Made by a program: the position numbers and the translations under genes. A stretch of DNA of 64,000 nucleotides from Paraburkholderia fynbosensis (lineage in GTDB: Bacteria > Pseudomonadota > Gammaproteobacteria > Burkholderiales > Burkholderiaceae). The notes beneath the pieces were generated by a model. It ran no database searches. It was not told the DNA's origin and was given only the letters and a program-made list of their open reading frames with translations. The stretch lies in the NCBI RefSeq assembly GCF_902859935.1, contig NZ_CADIKI010000023.1:89604-153603 (forward strand), written 5' to 3'. This document shows, in pieces, positions 35,230 to 44,242 of the stretch. Each line of letters opens with the position of its first letter. The stretch's first letter is position 1.

Positions 35230-36170
35230 GCCGCGAGGACGACTCCGCGTTCGCGCCGTTCGGCCCGCTCGCTCCGGAGCAGCGTGAGCACATGCTCGCG
35301 CTGGGGCCGCGCTGGAATGACGACATCATCGCGAACCGCAAGGCGGTGATCGACTGCTACACGCCGCTCGTGATGGCCGCGCCGATGGACAAAACGCGCG
35401 TCGAACGTGAGCTTGCGTATGGCGTGCATCCGCGTCAGGTGCTCGACGTGTTCGAGCCGCTCGACACACCTGCCGATACCCCGCGCGAAGCCGTGCTGTT
35501 CGTGCATGGCGGGGCATTCGTGCGCGGCAGCAAAAGCGTGAACGGCGCGATCTACGACAACGTGTGTCACTGGTTTGCGCGTCAGGGCTTCGTCGCGGTG
35601 AACGTCGAATACCGTCTCGCGGACGAAGCGCCGTGGCCGGGCGGCGCGCAGGACGTCGCCAGCGCGCTCGGCTGGCTGCGCGAACATGCTGCGCGCTGGC
35701 GCATCGACCCCGCGCGCATCTTCGTGATCGGGCATTCGGCGGGCGGCGCGCACGCGGCGAGCTGCCTGTTCGATCCGACGCTTGCGGACGCTGTAAGACC
35801 GCGCGATGTGGCCGGTCTCGTGCTGATCAGCGCGCGTCTCTTTGCCGACGTCGATCCACGTAATCCGAACGCGGGCCCGGTGCGCGCCTATTTCGGCGCG
35901 GACGAATCGCGCTACGCCGAGCGCTCGCCGCTCACACACGCGGCTCGCTGCGATGTACCGGTGATGATCGCGGTGGCCGAATACGAAAACCGCTTTCTCG
36001 ACGACTACGGCGCCGCGTTCTTTATCGAACTGCTGCGCCATCGCGGCGTGCCGCCGCGTTTCGTGCAGATGCGCGGCCACAATCACACTTCGATCGTCGC
36101 GCATTTCAATTCCGGCGAGGAGTATCTGGGACGCGAAATTCTCGCGTTCATCGCGTCGGCGCCGCGTTGA
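35223..36170 (+). CDS. Alpha/beta hydrolase, HSL / kynurenine-formamidase-like
   Basis: ATG 35223 (MVSREDDSAFAPFG) overlaps the end of the ferredoxin gene. The 315-residue enzyme has the oxyanion-hole motif VHGGAF (94-99), the nucleophile elbow GHSAGG with S172, and a C-terminal GHNHTSI histidine. The N-terminal extension before the hydrolase core (residues 1-85) resembles arylformamidase-type members. It may hydrolyse an ester or formamide formed by the oxygenase. It is the last gene of the rightward group and is followed by the GntR gene after 126 bases. Confidence 0.88.
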   Translation: MVSREDDSAFAPFGPLAPEQREHMLALGPRWNDDIIANRKAVIDCYTPLVMAAPMDKTRVERELAYGVHPRQVLDVFEPLDTPADTPREAVLFVHGGAFVRGSKSVNGAIYDNVCHWFARQGFVAVNVEYRLADEAPWPGGAQDVASALGWLREHAARWRIDPARIFVIGHSAGGAHAASCLFDPTLADAVRPRDVAGLVLISARLFADVDPRNPNAGPVRAYFGADESRYAERSPLTHAARCDVPVMIAVAEYENRFLDDYGAAFFIELLRHRGVPPRFVQMRGHNHTSIVAHFNSGEEYLGREILAFIASAPR

Positions 36171-36218
36171 CCGCGCACGTTGTATGACGGCGCGCAGCAC
36201 ATTCGCGTTTCGTATCAT

Positions 36219-36233
36219 GTCTACAGTCTACGA
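36219..36233. promoter_or_regulatory. GTATAC-type operator copy 6 (gntR)
   Basis: GTCTACAGTCTACGA, with C for A in both half-sites, lies 64 to 78 bases before the GntR gene. This fits weaker autoregulation. Confidence 0.55.
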
Positions 36234-36296
36234 AAACCCTGGCGCTGCTAGAATTGCGCCAACAGTTGGAGCAACGGTCAGACGTGGAGAGTCAAC

Positions 36297-36971
36297 ATGG
36301 TGCGGGGAGCCATCAGCGCAAACGGGCGTGAGCCGATCATGCACAAGCAGCTTTCGGAGCTGGTGATCGCCCGCTTGCGCGAGTCGATCACAACGGGTGA
36401 GTACGCGCCCGGCGACAGGCTGGTCGAAGGGCGGATCGCGGAGGAGCTGGAAGTGTCGCGCGTGCCGGTGCGCGAAGCGCTGCGCGCGCTCGCGGCGGAG
36501 GGGCTCGTCGAGGTGCGCCCGCGGCATGGCGCGGTGGTCGCGTCGCTCGATCCTTCGGCGGCGCGCGAGATGGTGCAGATTCGCGCGACCCTCGAAGGAC
36601 TCAACGCGCGCCTCGCCGCCGAGCATTGCACGCCGGAACTCGTCGCGCAGATCGAGGCGGTGCTGCAGGAGGGCAACGCGAAGGTGGCGGCCGGCGAGGC
36701 CGCGGGCCTGCTCGAACTGAACGCGCGCTTTCACGACCTGCTGTACGCGGCCGGCGCCAATTCGATGCTGTCGGACCTGATGCGCTCGCTGCGCGACCGT
36801 ACGCGCATACTGTTCGTGAACGCGAACGACGAAGAGGTGCGCGTCACCTGGCACGAACACGCGGCGATCCTGCGCGCGGTGCAATCTGGCGATGCGGCGC
36901 TCGCGGCCTTGCTCGCCGAGCGCCATGTGACGCGCGCGGCGCAGCATTATCTCGAGCGTTTTGCGCGCTGA
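36297..36971 (+). CDS. GntR-family regulator, FCD subfamily, likely master regulator of the 22-36 kb locus
   Basis: The 224-residue protein has the winged helix at about 14-78 (SELVIARLRESITTGEYAPG, VSRVPVREALRALAAEGLVE). The FCD domain follows, with the acidic/histidine metal-site pattern LNARFHDLL, HEHAAIL and RHVTRAAQHYL. It closes the large locus, and the 15-bp GTATAC element in front of six genes of the locus, including itself, makes it the best candidate to bind them. FCD regulators usually respond to carboxylic acids. Start ATG 36297 could alternatively be ATG 36339 (MHKQLSELVIARL). Confidence 0.9.
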   Translation: MVRGAISANGREPIMHKQLSELVIARLRESITTGEYAPGDRLVEGRIAEELEVSRVPVREALRALAAEGLVEVRPRHGAVVASLDPSAAREMVQIRATLEGLNARLAAEHCTPELVAQIEAVLQEGNAKVAAGEAAGLLELNARFHDLLYAAGANSMLSDLMRSLRDRTRILFVNANDEEVRVTWHEHAAILRAVQSGDAALAALLAERHVTRAAQHYLERFAR

Positions 36972-36984
36972 CGGATTGCAGAAT

Positions 36985-37117
36985 CCCGTGTATCCAATGG
37001 CATCATTTCTGTTGCTCGACCCGTCTGGCCGCGGCGTGTTGCTGCGCGCATCTGACATCGCAACTGCCGATCTGTCAAAGACAGAGATAGCGTTCCTGAG
37101 CACATGCCAGACGGGAC
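36985..37117 (+). pseudogene. Fragment of a CHAT-domain protein
   Basis: The frame after the GntR stop reads GRGVLLRASDIATADLSK then TEIAFLSTCQTG. This is the conserved DIAxxDLSxxExxxLSACQTG segment around the caspase-like cysteine of CHAT proteases. Neither the N-terminal repeats nor the C-terminal GS loop is present, so only a scrap of about 40 codons remains. Confidence 0.5.
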
Positions 37118-37943
37118 CGGTGAAGTCGACGCTGGCAACGAGGTGATGGGGTTCACACGAGGACTGTTTGCTGCAGGAGCGAAGCGGCCTAGCTACTTGG
37201 GCAGGATACGTTCTGATATCGCGTAGCTAGTGCACTGAGAACCGTCGCCACCGCCCGGCGTCTGCGCGCCGTCTATCGCTAGGGGCTGCTTGTCGGCGTG
37301 CCCGCTCAGTTATCGTTTCGAGAGATCTTCGGTGACACGTTCTGGCCCTGCCGCCTTTCGACTTCGGACCGTAATTGATCAAGGCAGGGGGCGGCCCGCC
37401 GGTCGCACCGGCCAATGACTTGTTCCAGACTGACAGTATCGAATGACCCTTACCACCCAGAAGCCAGCCCTTCTGGCTTCGACGGCCCCACCGGCAGCAA
37501 TGGGTCGCCTGCGGTAGTGCGCCGAGACGCCGTGTCGTCCGCCCTGGTCGTTTGCTAACTTCCGGGGTGGGCCAGGAATGGTAGTCGGCCCGCGCATTTG
37601 CAGGGTCGCGCGAACGACGGATCCGCTTAAAGCCGCGGCTCACCGATCTCCGGACGCGTTCCACGGACTTCGCCTTCTGCCTAGTACGATTCGGCCACCC
37701 TGCCGGGAACGTCGGCCGAAACGCTGGGCGCGCAGCGGATGCGCTAGACCTTTCAGTTGGAAAGCTCTATAAAAAGAAAGTGCGTAGTCACCCGGACATT
37801 CACCCGCCGATTCGCTCGTCACGGTCCGATCAACTACCAGTCAAATATGTATTCATCGTCGCCGGGAAGCGGTCTGCCGGAGGACGCCACACGCCTGTTC
37901 ATTTGACCGCGCAGGTAATGAAACAGTGTGGAGGGTGACGACC
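37118..37943. other. Non-coding / degenerate stretch
   Basis: No gene is supported. Short readable peptides on the minus strand at about 37380-37560 and 37855-37930 (LRGQMNRRVASSGRPLPGDD) are not recognised. GGAGGG at 37930-37935 is the ribosome site of the next gene. Confidence 0.4.
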
Positions 37944-38441
37944 ATGATGAACAACAGCAATGCGGGCAGCTTGATTGCCATGCTGATCGCGGACCTTGTC
38001 TGGGTATCGTCCGCATCGGCTCAGGCGCTTCCGAAGCAAGGCAACATCGAAGCAACCTACACCGCGGCCGGTGCCGACGTGAGGAACATCAGCGTCAGCG
38101 GCGACGACGCGGTGTATCTGTTTGAAACGACGCTATTGATGGCAAGCAACAACAACTCACCCTTGATGAGGAACGTGACCGCGCGCTGCGTGGAGGCGGG
38201 TTTCAGCGCGGGCACCGCGACCGGTTACTGCGTGTATTCGGACAAGGACGGCGACAAGTTCATTGAGGCTTTCACTTATCAAGGCGGCTCGACCACCGGC
38301 AAGGGAACGCTCGGCTCCGGCACCGGGAAATACAAAGGTATCGAAGGACACTTCGACTGGCAGCAGGTGCTCGCTTTGCCCTCCGACAAAGGAACCTACA
38401 ACTACATTGGCAAGAAGACTGGCAGCTATCGAATCCCTTAA
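37944..38441 (+). CDS. Exported beta-rich protein of unknown function
   Basis: ATG 37944 follows GGAGGG by eight bases. The 165-residue protein has a signal peptide ending at SAS-AQA/LPKQG. The mature part of about 130 residues is beta-rich with two cysteines (ARCVEAG, GYCVYSD) that could pair. GKGTLGSGTGKYKGIEGHFDW is the GTGxYxGIxG pattern seen in allene-oxide-cyclase-like beta-barrels and related small exported proteins. A catalytic role cannot be read. It stands alone, without operon partners. Confidence 0.7.
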   Translation: MMNNSNAGSLIAMLIADLVWVSSASAQALPKQGNIEATYTAAGADVRNISVSGDDAVYLFETTLLMASNNNSPLMRNVTARCVEAGFSAGTATGYCVYSDKDGDKFIEAFTYQGGSTTGKGTLGSGTGKYKGIEGHFDWQQVLALPSDKGTYNYIGKKTGSYRIP

Positions 38442-38837
38442 CCGTTTCGCCGGTTCACCCATCCCGAGTCGCGTCCGATGCAGTGATTGCACGCATCTCG
38501 AGGCGACTCAAGTTCTCAGCCTTGCCAGCCGCGCCGGAACCACAATTGGGCCGCAGCGGACGTTTGCCAATCGTCACAAAATCTCGCCACGGTCTGGGAT
38601 GGACCGTGGCGGGGCGTAAAGTCTCGTTGTACCGCGCGATTGCGCCAGCTCGTGCGGCGGGGCTTTTTATGCACATACCTCGCGGTTCCAGTCGATTGAC
38701 ACGTCAGATAGTTTGATGGCGGTTGACGGTTCGTGGATGGCCAATCAGATGGAAGTCGGCCAAAAACCGGTCAGTCGACTAGACTGCTGGAATTGTCGAC
38801 GATCGCTTCATAAACGATGAACCAAGAGTCACTTCAA
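38442..38837. other. Intergenic stretch with a strong hairpin
   Basis: No coding frame is supported. CGCCACGGTC (38585-38594) pairs perfectly with GACCGTGGCG (38602-38611) over a 7-base loop, ten base pairs without mismatch. About 30 bases on, CGCC/GGCG and GGGCTTTTT near 38640-38669 could end a short transcript. A small RNA is possible; see findings. Confidence 0.4.
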
Positions 38838-39344
38838 ATGAATTTGGCGAAGACATTAGTGATCGGGAATTCAGGCTCGGGAAAAAGCTGGCTTTCAGAG
38901 CAACTGGCTGAATCGCTCGGTTGCGCGTGGCTTGATCTCGATCTGCTGCATTGGGAACCGGGTGGCTACAACGTCGCGCGGAAACGCGAAGACGTGCTCG
39001 CGCTGGCGCGCGAGGCCGCAAGTGCTGATTTTTGGATAATTGAAGGTATTTATGGCTGGATCGTGTCGGAACTTCTTTCGACCGCAACTGCCCTGATCTG
39101 GGTGCGGATTGACGAGTCTGAATGCGTTGCAAACATTGAGCAACGCGGGATACGACGTGGTGCGTGCGCTCAATCATTCGCCGAGCTATTGCAATGGGCA
39201 AAGAGTTATCGGGCGCGTAGTGGCTCAAGTTCTTACGCGGCGCATGATGCCATCTTCCGTTCCTTCGCGCGGGCGAAACACTGTCTCCAGACACGAGACG
39301 AAGTCACCGCCTTCGCAGGCGTTGGCCAATTACGCGCTGATTAA
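38838..39344 (+). CDS. P-loop kinase-like NTPase (AAA_17 / FlaR-like)
   Basis: The start is taken at ATG 38838 (MNLAKTLVIGNSGSGKS); ATG 38817 is in frame and possible. The 168-residue protein has Walker A GNSGSGKS (10-17) and the early segment LGCAWLDLDLLHWEPGGY of the adenylate-kinase-like 'DNA topology modulation' (FlaR) family. The strand IIEGIYGWIV is the Walker-B position. Members are small nucleotide kinases of unclear substrate. It is followed by the metallophosphoesterase gene after 29 bases on the same strand. Confidence 0.8.
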   Translation: MNLAKTLVIGNSGSGKSWLSEQLAESLGCAWLDLDLLHWEPGGYNVARKREDVLALAREAASADFWIIEGIYGWIVSELLSTATALIWVRIDESECVANIEQRGIRRGACAQSFAELLQWAKSYRARSGSSSYAAHDAIFRSFARAKHCLQTRDEVTAFAGVGQLRAD

Positions 39345-39373
39345 CGATCCAAGAATTCAAACCTATTAGCGCC

Positions 39374-40108
39374 ATGAAAATCGCAGCCCTCTCGGACATT
39401 CACGGCAACCTTGCGGCGCTGAACGCCGTGTTAGACGACGTCCGTCGGCAAGGGGCTGATGTGATAGTTAACCTCGGCGACATTCTGTCCGGCCCCCTCT
39501 ATCCGTCCCAAACCGCCGATCGGTTAAAACCCCTCGGCCTGCCTACGATCAAAGGCAATCATGAAAGACAGCTTCTTGCGGGTGATCCTTCTCGTATGGG
39601 ACCATCCGATGGTTTTGCGCGCCATTCCCTGCGCGACGATCAACTCGCCTGGATACGCGAGTTGCCCACCACACTAAGACTCGGCGATGACGTTCTGCTG
39701 GTGCACGGCACGCCACAAAGCGATCTGAGCTATTTCCTCGAGACCGTAACGGAGAGCGGATGCCGAGTGGCGACTCACGATGAAGTGGAAGGCCGCGCTG
39801 GTGATGCCGATGCAACATTGATTCTCTGCGGACATACGCACCTGCAACGGTCGATAACGCTCGATGATGGGCGCCTGATCGTGAACCCTGGCAGCGTTGG
39901 ACTGCAAGCGTACGGGGATGACCGTCCATTTCCACATCGTATGGAAATGGGTTCACCGCATGCGCGTTACGCAACCGTAACGAGAGCTGCGTCGGGATGG
40001 GACGTGGAGTTTCGAGCCGTCGAATATAACTGGCATGAGGCTGCGGACTTGGCCGCATTGAACGGACGGCCTGATTGGGAAACCGCGCTTCGCACCGGAT
40101 ATTGCTGA
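39374..40108 (+). CDS. Metallophosphoesterase, YfcE/MJ0936-like
   Basis: The 244-residue protein carries all calcineurin-like motifs: DIHGN (8-12), LGDILSGP, KGNHE, and GHTHLQ with the following NPGSVG. This is the arrangement of the YfcE branch, dinuclear-metal phosphodiesterases acting on small substrates in the cytoplasm. The insertion between GNHE and VHGTPQSD matches that branch. It may form a pair with the P-loop kinase gene just upstream. Confidence 0.9.
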   Translation: MKIAALSDIHGNLAALNAVLDDVRRQGADVIVNLGDILSGPLYPSQTADRLKPLGLPTIKGNHERQLLAGDPSRMGPSDGFARHSLRDDQLAWIRELPTTLRLGDDVLLVHGTPQSDLSYFLETVTESGCRVATHDEVEGRAGDADATLILCGHTHLQRSITLDDGRLIVNPGSVGLQAYGDDRPFPHRMEMGSPHARYATVTRAASGWDVEFRAVEYNWHEAADLAALNGRPDWETALRTGYC

Positions 40109-40406
40109 ACTCGCTATCGGATTCATGACCGGATGTCCGCTTCGGCTCAATGTCACGGTCTCTTGTGGGTCGGGAGTGTGAGTTCGCTGATGCAAGAAGC
40201 TGCCGTCCGGCTGCCCAATGCCGCCACCGTCAGCAATCAGCCGCGACATTGCTGACGGTGCACCCGGCCCGTCCGAATGGCGGCAATGGCCGAACAAAAG
40301 CCGGTGCTGCAGCGCCGCTAGCGTCCCATCAATGCATGATGCTCCAGCCAGAGGCGTCCAGCGCGGGTACTCGCAAGCCGCGCTTGCGGCTCAATTTCCA
40401 GTACCA

Positions 40407-41120
40407 ATGACAGACCGTGAACTGACGCTGGCCTGGCCACACGCGCATCCATTGGATGTGCGCGGGGACGAGCTCTACGCGAAAGCTGACGCGCGCTTTC
40501 TCGAAACCTTCGTCACACTCCCCAAGCTGCGCAGCTTCCGGACCACGGCGACGGCGCTGCACGCTACGCCTGCCGCGATCTGGCAGCGTCTGAAGGCACT
40601 GGAAGGCGAATGGCATAGGGTACTCGTCGATCGCGAGAGTCGCGAATTCCGGCTCACGCTGAACGGCGAATATCTGCTCGGCTACGCCAAGAACTCGATC
40701 TCAGCATGCGCGTGGAAGGCAGCGACGAGGAATCCGTCGTATGTAATGCGCTGGCGAATTATTCGTGCATTGAATCGCACACGCGGGGCTGCTGCCGCTT
40801 TCGCGCAGCGGACTCGCGAAACGCGTGCTAAGTCATCCGATCCTGACATTCGGGCGTGGGACGGCACCGCATCGCGCGCTGGAGGACGTCGTCTGCAAGC
40901 GCGCGCTCGCCAACGGGGTGCCGCTCGCGGGTCGTGCATCACCGGTTCGCCGTCGATTTCGGTGATCGTGCAATGGTAGGCGACGGCCTCGGCGTGGCGG
41001 CGGGTCCGCGTCTATTCGCGAAATGATCTGATCGCGCGAGGCAAAGTGGTCGAACTGCCGCTGCAGCCTTCCGCTTTTCGTGCGCGGCGCGGCGAACCCG
41101 GCGCGTGCGGCGTGTCATGA
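40407..41120 (+). pseudogene. Broken LysR-family regulator
   Basis: From ATG 40407 the frame reads MTDRELTLAW, then LysR helix-turn-helix sequence (ARFLETFVTLPKLRSFRTTA, AAIWQRLKALEGE, LTLNGEYLLGYAK). At about 40700 the frame shifts and most of the effector domain is lost. A distal piece in another frame (ARNDLIARGKVVELPLQPSA) is the LysR C-terminal segment, ending at TGA 41120. The intact gene would have been the likely regulator of the sugar ABC operon downstream. Confidence 0.75.
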
Positions 41121-41501
41121 ATACTGTGAGCAGAGCCGCCGGGCGACGGCTGAACTTAGTCAAAATTGTGCACCAGTCCCCGTGCGCCGCGGCATTCGTT
41201 CACGACTGCCCAACCCCTTCCACCAAGGGTTTCAGCCCGGTCGCCCGGTGCGCCAGAAGCACTGGTAAACCACTATCGCGCGCAGGTTGGTATGCCAGTA
41301 GTGTCAAACGGGAACGCATATGCGCATGTCCTTCTTTTCGCTTCGAACAGGCGCCGTTGAAACGGTGCTTCTGCAAGTCCGATCCAGTCCCGCTATAGCA
41401 ACTCCGCAAGGTTTCGTGTTTCACGCAGCCCGTGCCGGCAATCCGCTACCAGCCTTGTGCGCCGGCAATCGGTACGTCCAATCGAACAAAAAGGAGACGA
41501 C
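41121..41501. other. Intergenic stretch before the sugar ABC operon
   Basis: No gene is recognised. The ribosome site AAGGAGA (41491-41497) of the binding-protein gene lies at the end. Confidence 0.5.
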
Positions 41502-42629
41502 ATGCTTTCAGGAATTCACGTGCTTCGAGCGGCAACGACCGCCGCATTGGCGCTCTGCACAAGCGCGGCTTTCGCGCAGGCTTCGATCGTTTCCGGGCCG
41601 TCCAGCGATCCTACTTGCCTGGTCCCGTGGAAGAGCGATACGAAGTTCGTCAAGTATCCGAAGAAGAACGGGCCATACCGCATCGCACTCGTGAACGGCT
41701 ACATTGCGAACACCTGGCGTATCCAAATGATCAAGACGGCCAAGGCCTACACGGCGCAACCGGACGTCGCCGCCAAGCTCAAGGAATTCAAGGTCGTCTC
41801 GACCGGCGAGGACGTACCGGCGCAGATCTCGGCCGTCAACAACTTCATCGATGCCGGCTATGACGCGGTCATCGTGGACGCGCAGAATCCTTCCTCATTC
41901 GGCCCCGCGATCCGCCGCGCGAAGAAAGCTGGCGTCGTGCTGATCGCTTTCGACAACACGCTCGACAGCGAAGACGCAATCAACGTCAACGTCGACCAGT
42001 ATGGGCTCGGAGTGCTGTGGGCCAAGTGGCTCGCGGGCCACCTGTCGACCGGAGGCAAGGTGCTTGAGGTTCGCGGGGTGGCGGGCACGTCGGTCGACAC
42101 CGACCGCCACAATGGTTTTATGAAGACGTTGGACGACACCGGCAAGAAGTGGAACGTCGTCCAGGTCTACGGTAAGTGGGACGACGGGGTCGCGCAAAAG
42201 GCCGTCGCCGACGCGATTGCCGTGCAAGGGCATTTCGATGGAATTTCGGCGCAAGGCGGCGACACGGGCGTAGTGCGTGCGATGATCGATGCGAAACATC
42301 CGTTCGTGCCTTTCGGCGGCGAGACGGAGAACGGCTTTCGCAAGTTCTGCGCGCAATATGGGAGCCAGGGCCTGAAGTGCACGTCGGCGGGCACCGGTCC
42401 CGCGCAGGTGGCCGTGGCGATCAAGACGGCGCTCGCTGCGCTGGACGGCCAGACGATCCCGGTCGCGATCAAGCTGCCGCTCGACGTCACCGACGATTCG
42501 AAGCTGAAGGCGAACGTCAACTATTTTCCGAACGACTCCGATAACTTCTTTGTCGGCAACTCGTTTCCGACTTGCGGCATCAATTTCTCTGCGCAGGAAA
42601 TCATGAAGCAGAGCCAGGGCAACCAGTGA
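41502..42629 (+). CDS. Periplasmic sugar-binding protein (type I, RbsB-like) of an ABC importer
   Basis: ATG 41502 is five bases after AAGGAGA. The 375-residue protein has a signal peptide ending at AFA/QASIVSG. It has the type I periplasmic-binding fold: YRIALVNGYIANTWRIQMIK, VSAVNNFIDAGYDAVIVDAQNP, VLEVRGVAGTSVDTDRHNGF, and GISAQGGDTGVVRAM. This class binds sugars, polyols or related small polar compounds. It is the first gene of a four-gene transporter operon with one ATPase and two permeases. No catabolic enzyme or kinase gene accompanies it, so the ligand cannot be inferred. Confidence 0.9.
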   Translation: MLSGIHVLRAATTAALALCTSAAFAQASIVSGPSSDPTCLVPWKSDTKFVKYPKKNGPYRIALVNGYIANTWRIQMIKTAKAYTAQPDVAAKLKEFKVVSTGEDVPAQISAVNNFIDAGYDAVIVDAQNPSSFGPAIRRAKKAGVVLIAFDNTLDSEDAINVNVDQYGLGVLWAKWLAGHLSTGGKVLEVRGVAGTSVDTDRHNGFMKTLDDTGKKWNVVQVYGKWDDGVAQKAVADAIAVQGHFDGISAQGGDTGVVRAMIDAKHPFVPFGGETENGFRKFCAQYGSQGLKCTSAGTGPAQVAVAIKTALAALDGQTIPVAIKLPLDVTDDSKLKANVNYFPNDSDNFFVGNSFPTCGINFSAQEIMKQSQGNQ

Positions 42630-42667
42630 TCGGATGATGGCCCCGCCGCTGTGACCGGAGACGAAGC

Positions 42668-44242
42668 ATGCCGCAGGATGCAGAGCAGCCGTTCTTTCAG
42701 ATGTCTGGTGTGTCGAAAAGCTACGGCGGCGCCATCGCACTGGATCACGCCGAGCTCACGGTACGCAAGGGCCGCATTCACGCGATCCTCGGCGAGAACG
42801 GCGCGGGTAAATCCACGTTGCTGAAGGTGATGTCCGGCGTCGTGCAACCGGACGAGGGCAGGATGCAGCTCGATGGCCGGGAGGTCTCGTTCGGGTCGCC
42901 CGCCGAGGCGAACGCGGCGGGCATCGTCTGCGTGTATCAGGAGTTGTCGCTGATCCCGGACCTGAGCGTGGCGGACAACATCTTCGCTTCGAACCCGCCG
43001 CGACGTTTTGGGATGATCGACCGGCGGGCCCAGCGCCGCCAGGCCGAGGAGGCGCTGGCGCGGGCGGGCGCCGCCGACATCAATCCGCTTGCGAAAGTCC
43101 GGGACCTGCCGCTGTCGCGCCAGCAGATGGTCGAACTCGCGAAGGGACTGGCACACGCGCCGCGCATTCTGATCCTCGACGAAGCCACGTCGGCGCTGAC
43201 CGCGGCCGACGTCGCGCGCGTGATCGAGGTGCTCAAGCGCCTGCGCGAAGAGGGGCTCGCGCTGCTGTTCATCTCGCACCGGATGCACGAAGTGAAGGCG
43301 CTCGCGGACGAATGCACGGTCTATCGGAACGGTCGTCACGTGATGAGCTTCGAGGCAGGCACGCGCTCCGACAATGAGGTCGTCGAAATGATGATCGGCC
43401 GGAAGTACCAGCATGCGTTTCCTGCCAAACCCGCGGCCAATCCGGCGGACCAGCCCGCGGACGGCCGCGCCGCCGCTCCGGTTCTCGCCTGTCGGGATCT
43501 CACGTGGAGCGGCACGCTGCAGGGCATCAGCTGTTCGTTGAAGCCTGGCGAAATCCTTGGGCTGGGCGGCCTCGACGGACAAGGCCAGCGCGAACTGCTG
43601 CTCGCGTTGTTCGGCGTGTTGCGCGGTTGTGCGGGCAAGATCGAGATCGATGGCAAAGCGGTGTCGATCGGCAGCCCGACGGCCGCGCGCGCCAACGGCA
43701 TCGGCATGGCGCTGATACCGGAAGACCGCAAGACCGAAGGCCTGATGCTGCCGATGTCGGTACGCGAGAACCTGTCGTTTGCCGCGCTCGATCGCATGTC
43801 CACGGCCGGCATAATCGATCGCGCCCGCCAGCAGTCGCTCGTCGACCGGATGATGGAGCTGCTTGCGATCAAGACGTTCGGTATCGACGCGCCCGTGGGC
43901 TCGCTGTCGGGCGGCAACCAGCAGAAGGTGGTCATCGCGAAGTGGTTGATCCGGCAGCCGAGGATCCTGCTGCTCAGCGATCCGACGCGTGGTATCGACG
44001 TCGGCACCAAGCAGGAGCTCTATCAGCTGCTCAGGCGCCTCGCCGACGAAGGCGCCGCGATCGTGTTCTATTCGACCGACTATGACGAGCTGATCGGATG
44101 CTGCGACCGCGTGCTCGTACTGTACGAAGGCAGGATCAAGAAGGAACTCGTCGGCTCGGCGATCACCGAGCAGAACCTGATTGCCAGTGCGCTCGACCTG
44201 CCCGTCGGGCAGATTTCGCCTTCCACGGGAGTTGCGCTATGA
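42668..44242 (+). CDS. Sugar ABC transporter ATPase with two nucleotide-binding domains (RbsA/MglA type)
   Basis: The 524-residue protein carries two ABC domains. The first has GENGAGKST (Walker A, about 43-51), LSRQQMVELAKGLAHAP, and ILILDEATSALT. The second has LSGGNQQKVVIAKWLIRQP and LLLSDPTRGIDVGTKQE but lacks a classic Walker A (LGLGGLDGQGQREL), as is normal for RbsA/MglA/XylG. In the first domain the signature reads LSRQQ. It drives uptake with the two permeases encoded downstream; the stop overlaps the first permease start (ATGA). Confidence 0.93.
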   Translation: MPQDAEQPFFQMSGVSKSYGGAIALDHAELTVRKGRIHAILGENGAGKSTLLKVMSGVVQPDEGRMQLDGREVSFGSPAEANAAGIVCVYQELSLIPDLSVADNIFASNPPRRFGMIDRRAQRRQAEEALARAGAADINPLAKVRDLPLSRQQMVELAKGLAHAPRILILDEATSALTAADVARVIEVLKRLREEGLALLFISHRMHEVKALADECTVYRNGRHVMSFEAGTRSDNEVVEMMIGRKYQHAFPAKPAANPADQPADGRAAAPVLACRDLTWSGTLQGISCSLKPGEILGLGGLDGQGQRELLLALFGVLRGCAGKIEIDGKAVSIGSPTAARANGIGMALIPEDRKTEGLMLPMSVRENLSFAALDRMSTAGIIDRARQQSLVDRMMELLAIKTFGIDAPVGSLSGGNQQKVVIAKWLIRQPRILLLSDPTRGIDVGTKQELYQLLRRLADEGAAIVFYSTDYDELIGCCDRVLVLYEGRIKKELVGSAITEQNLIASALDLPVGQISPSTGVAL

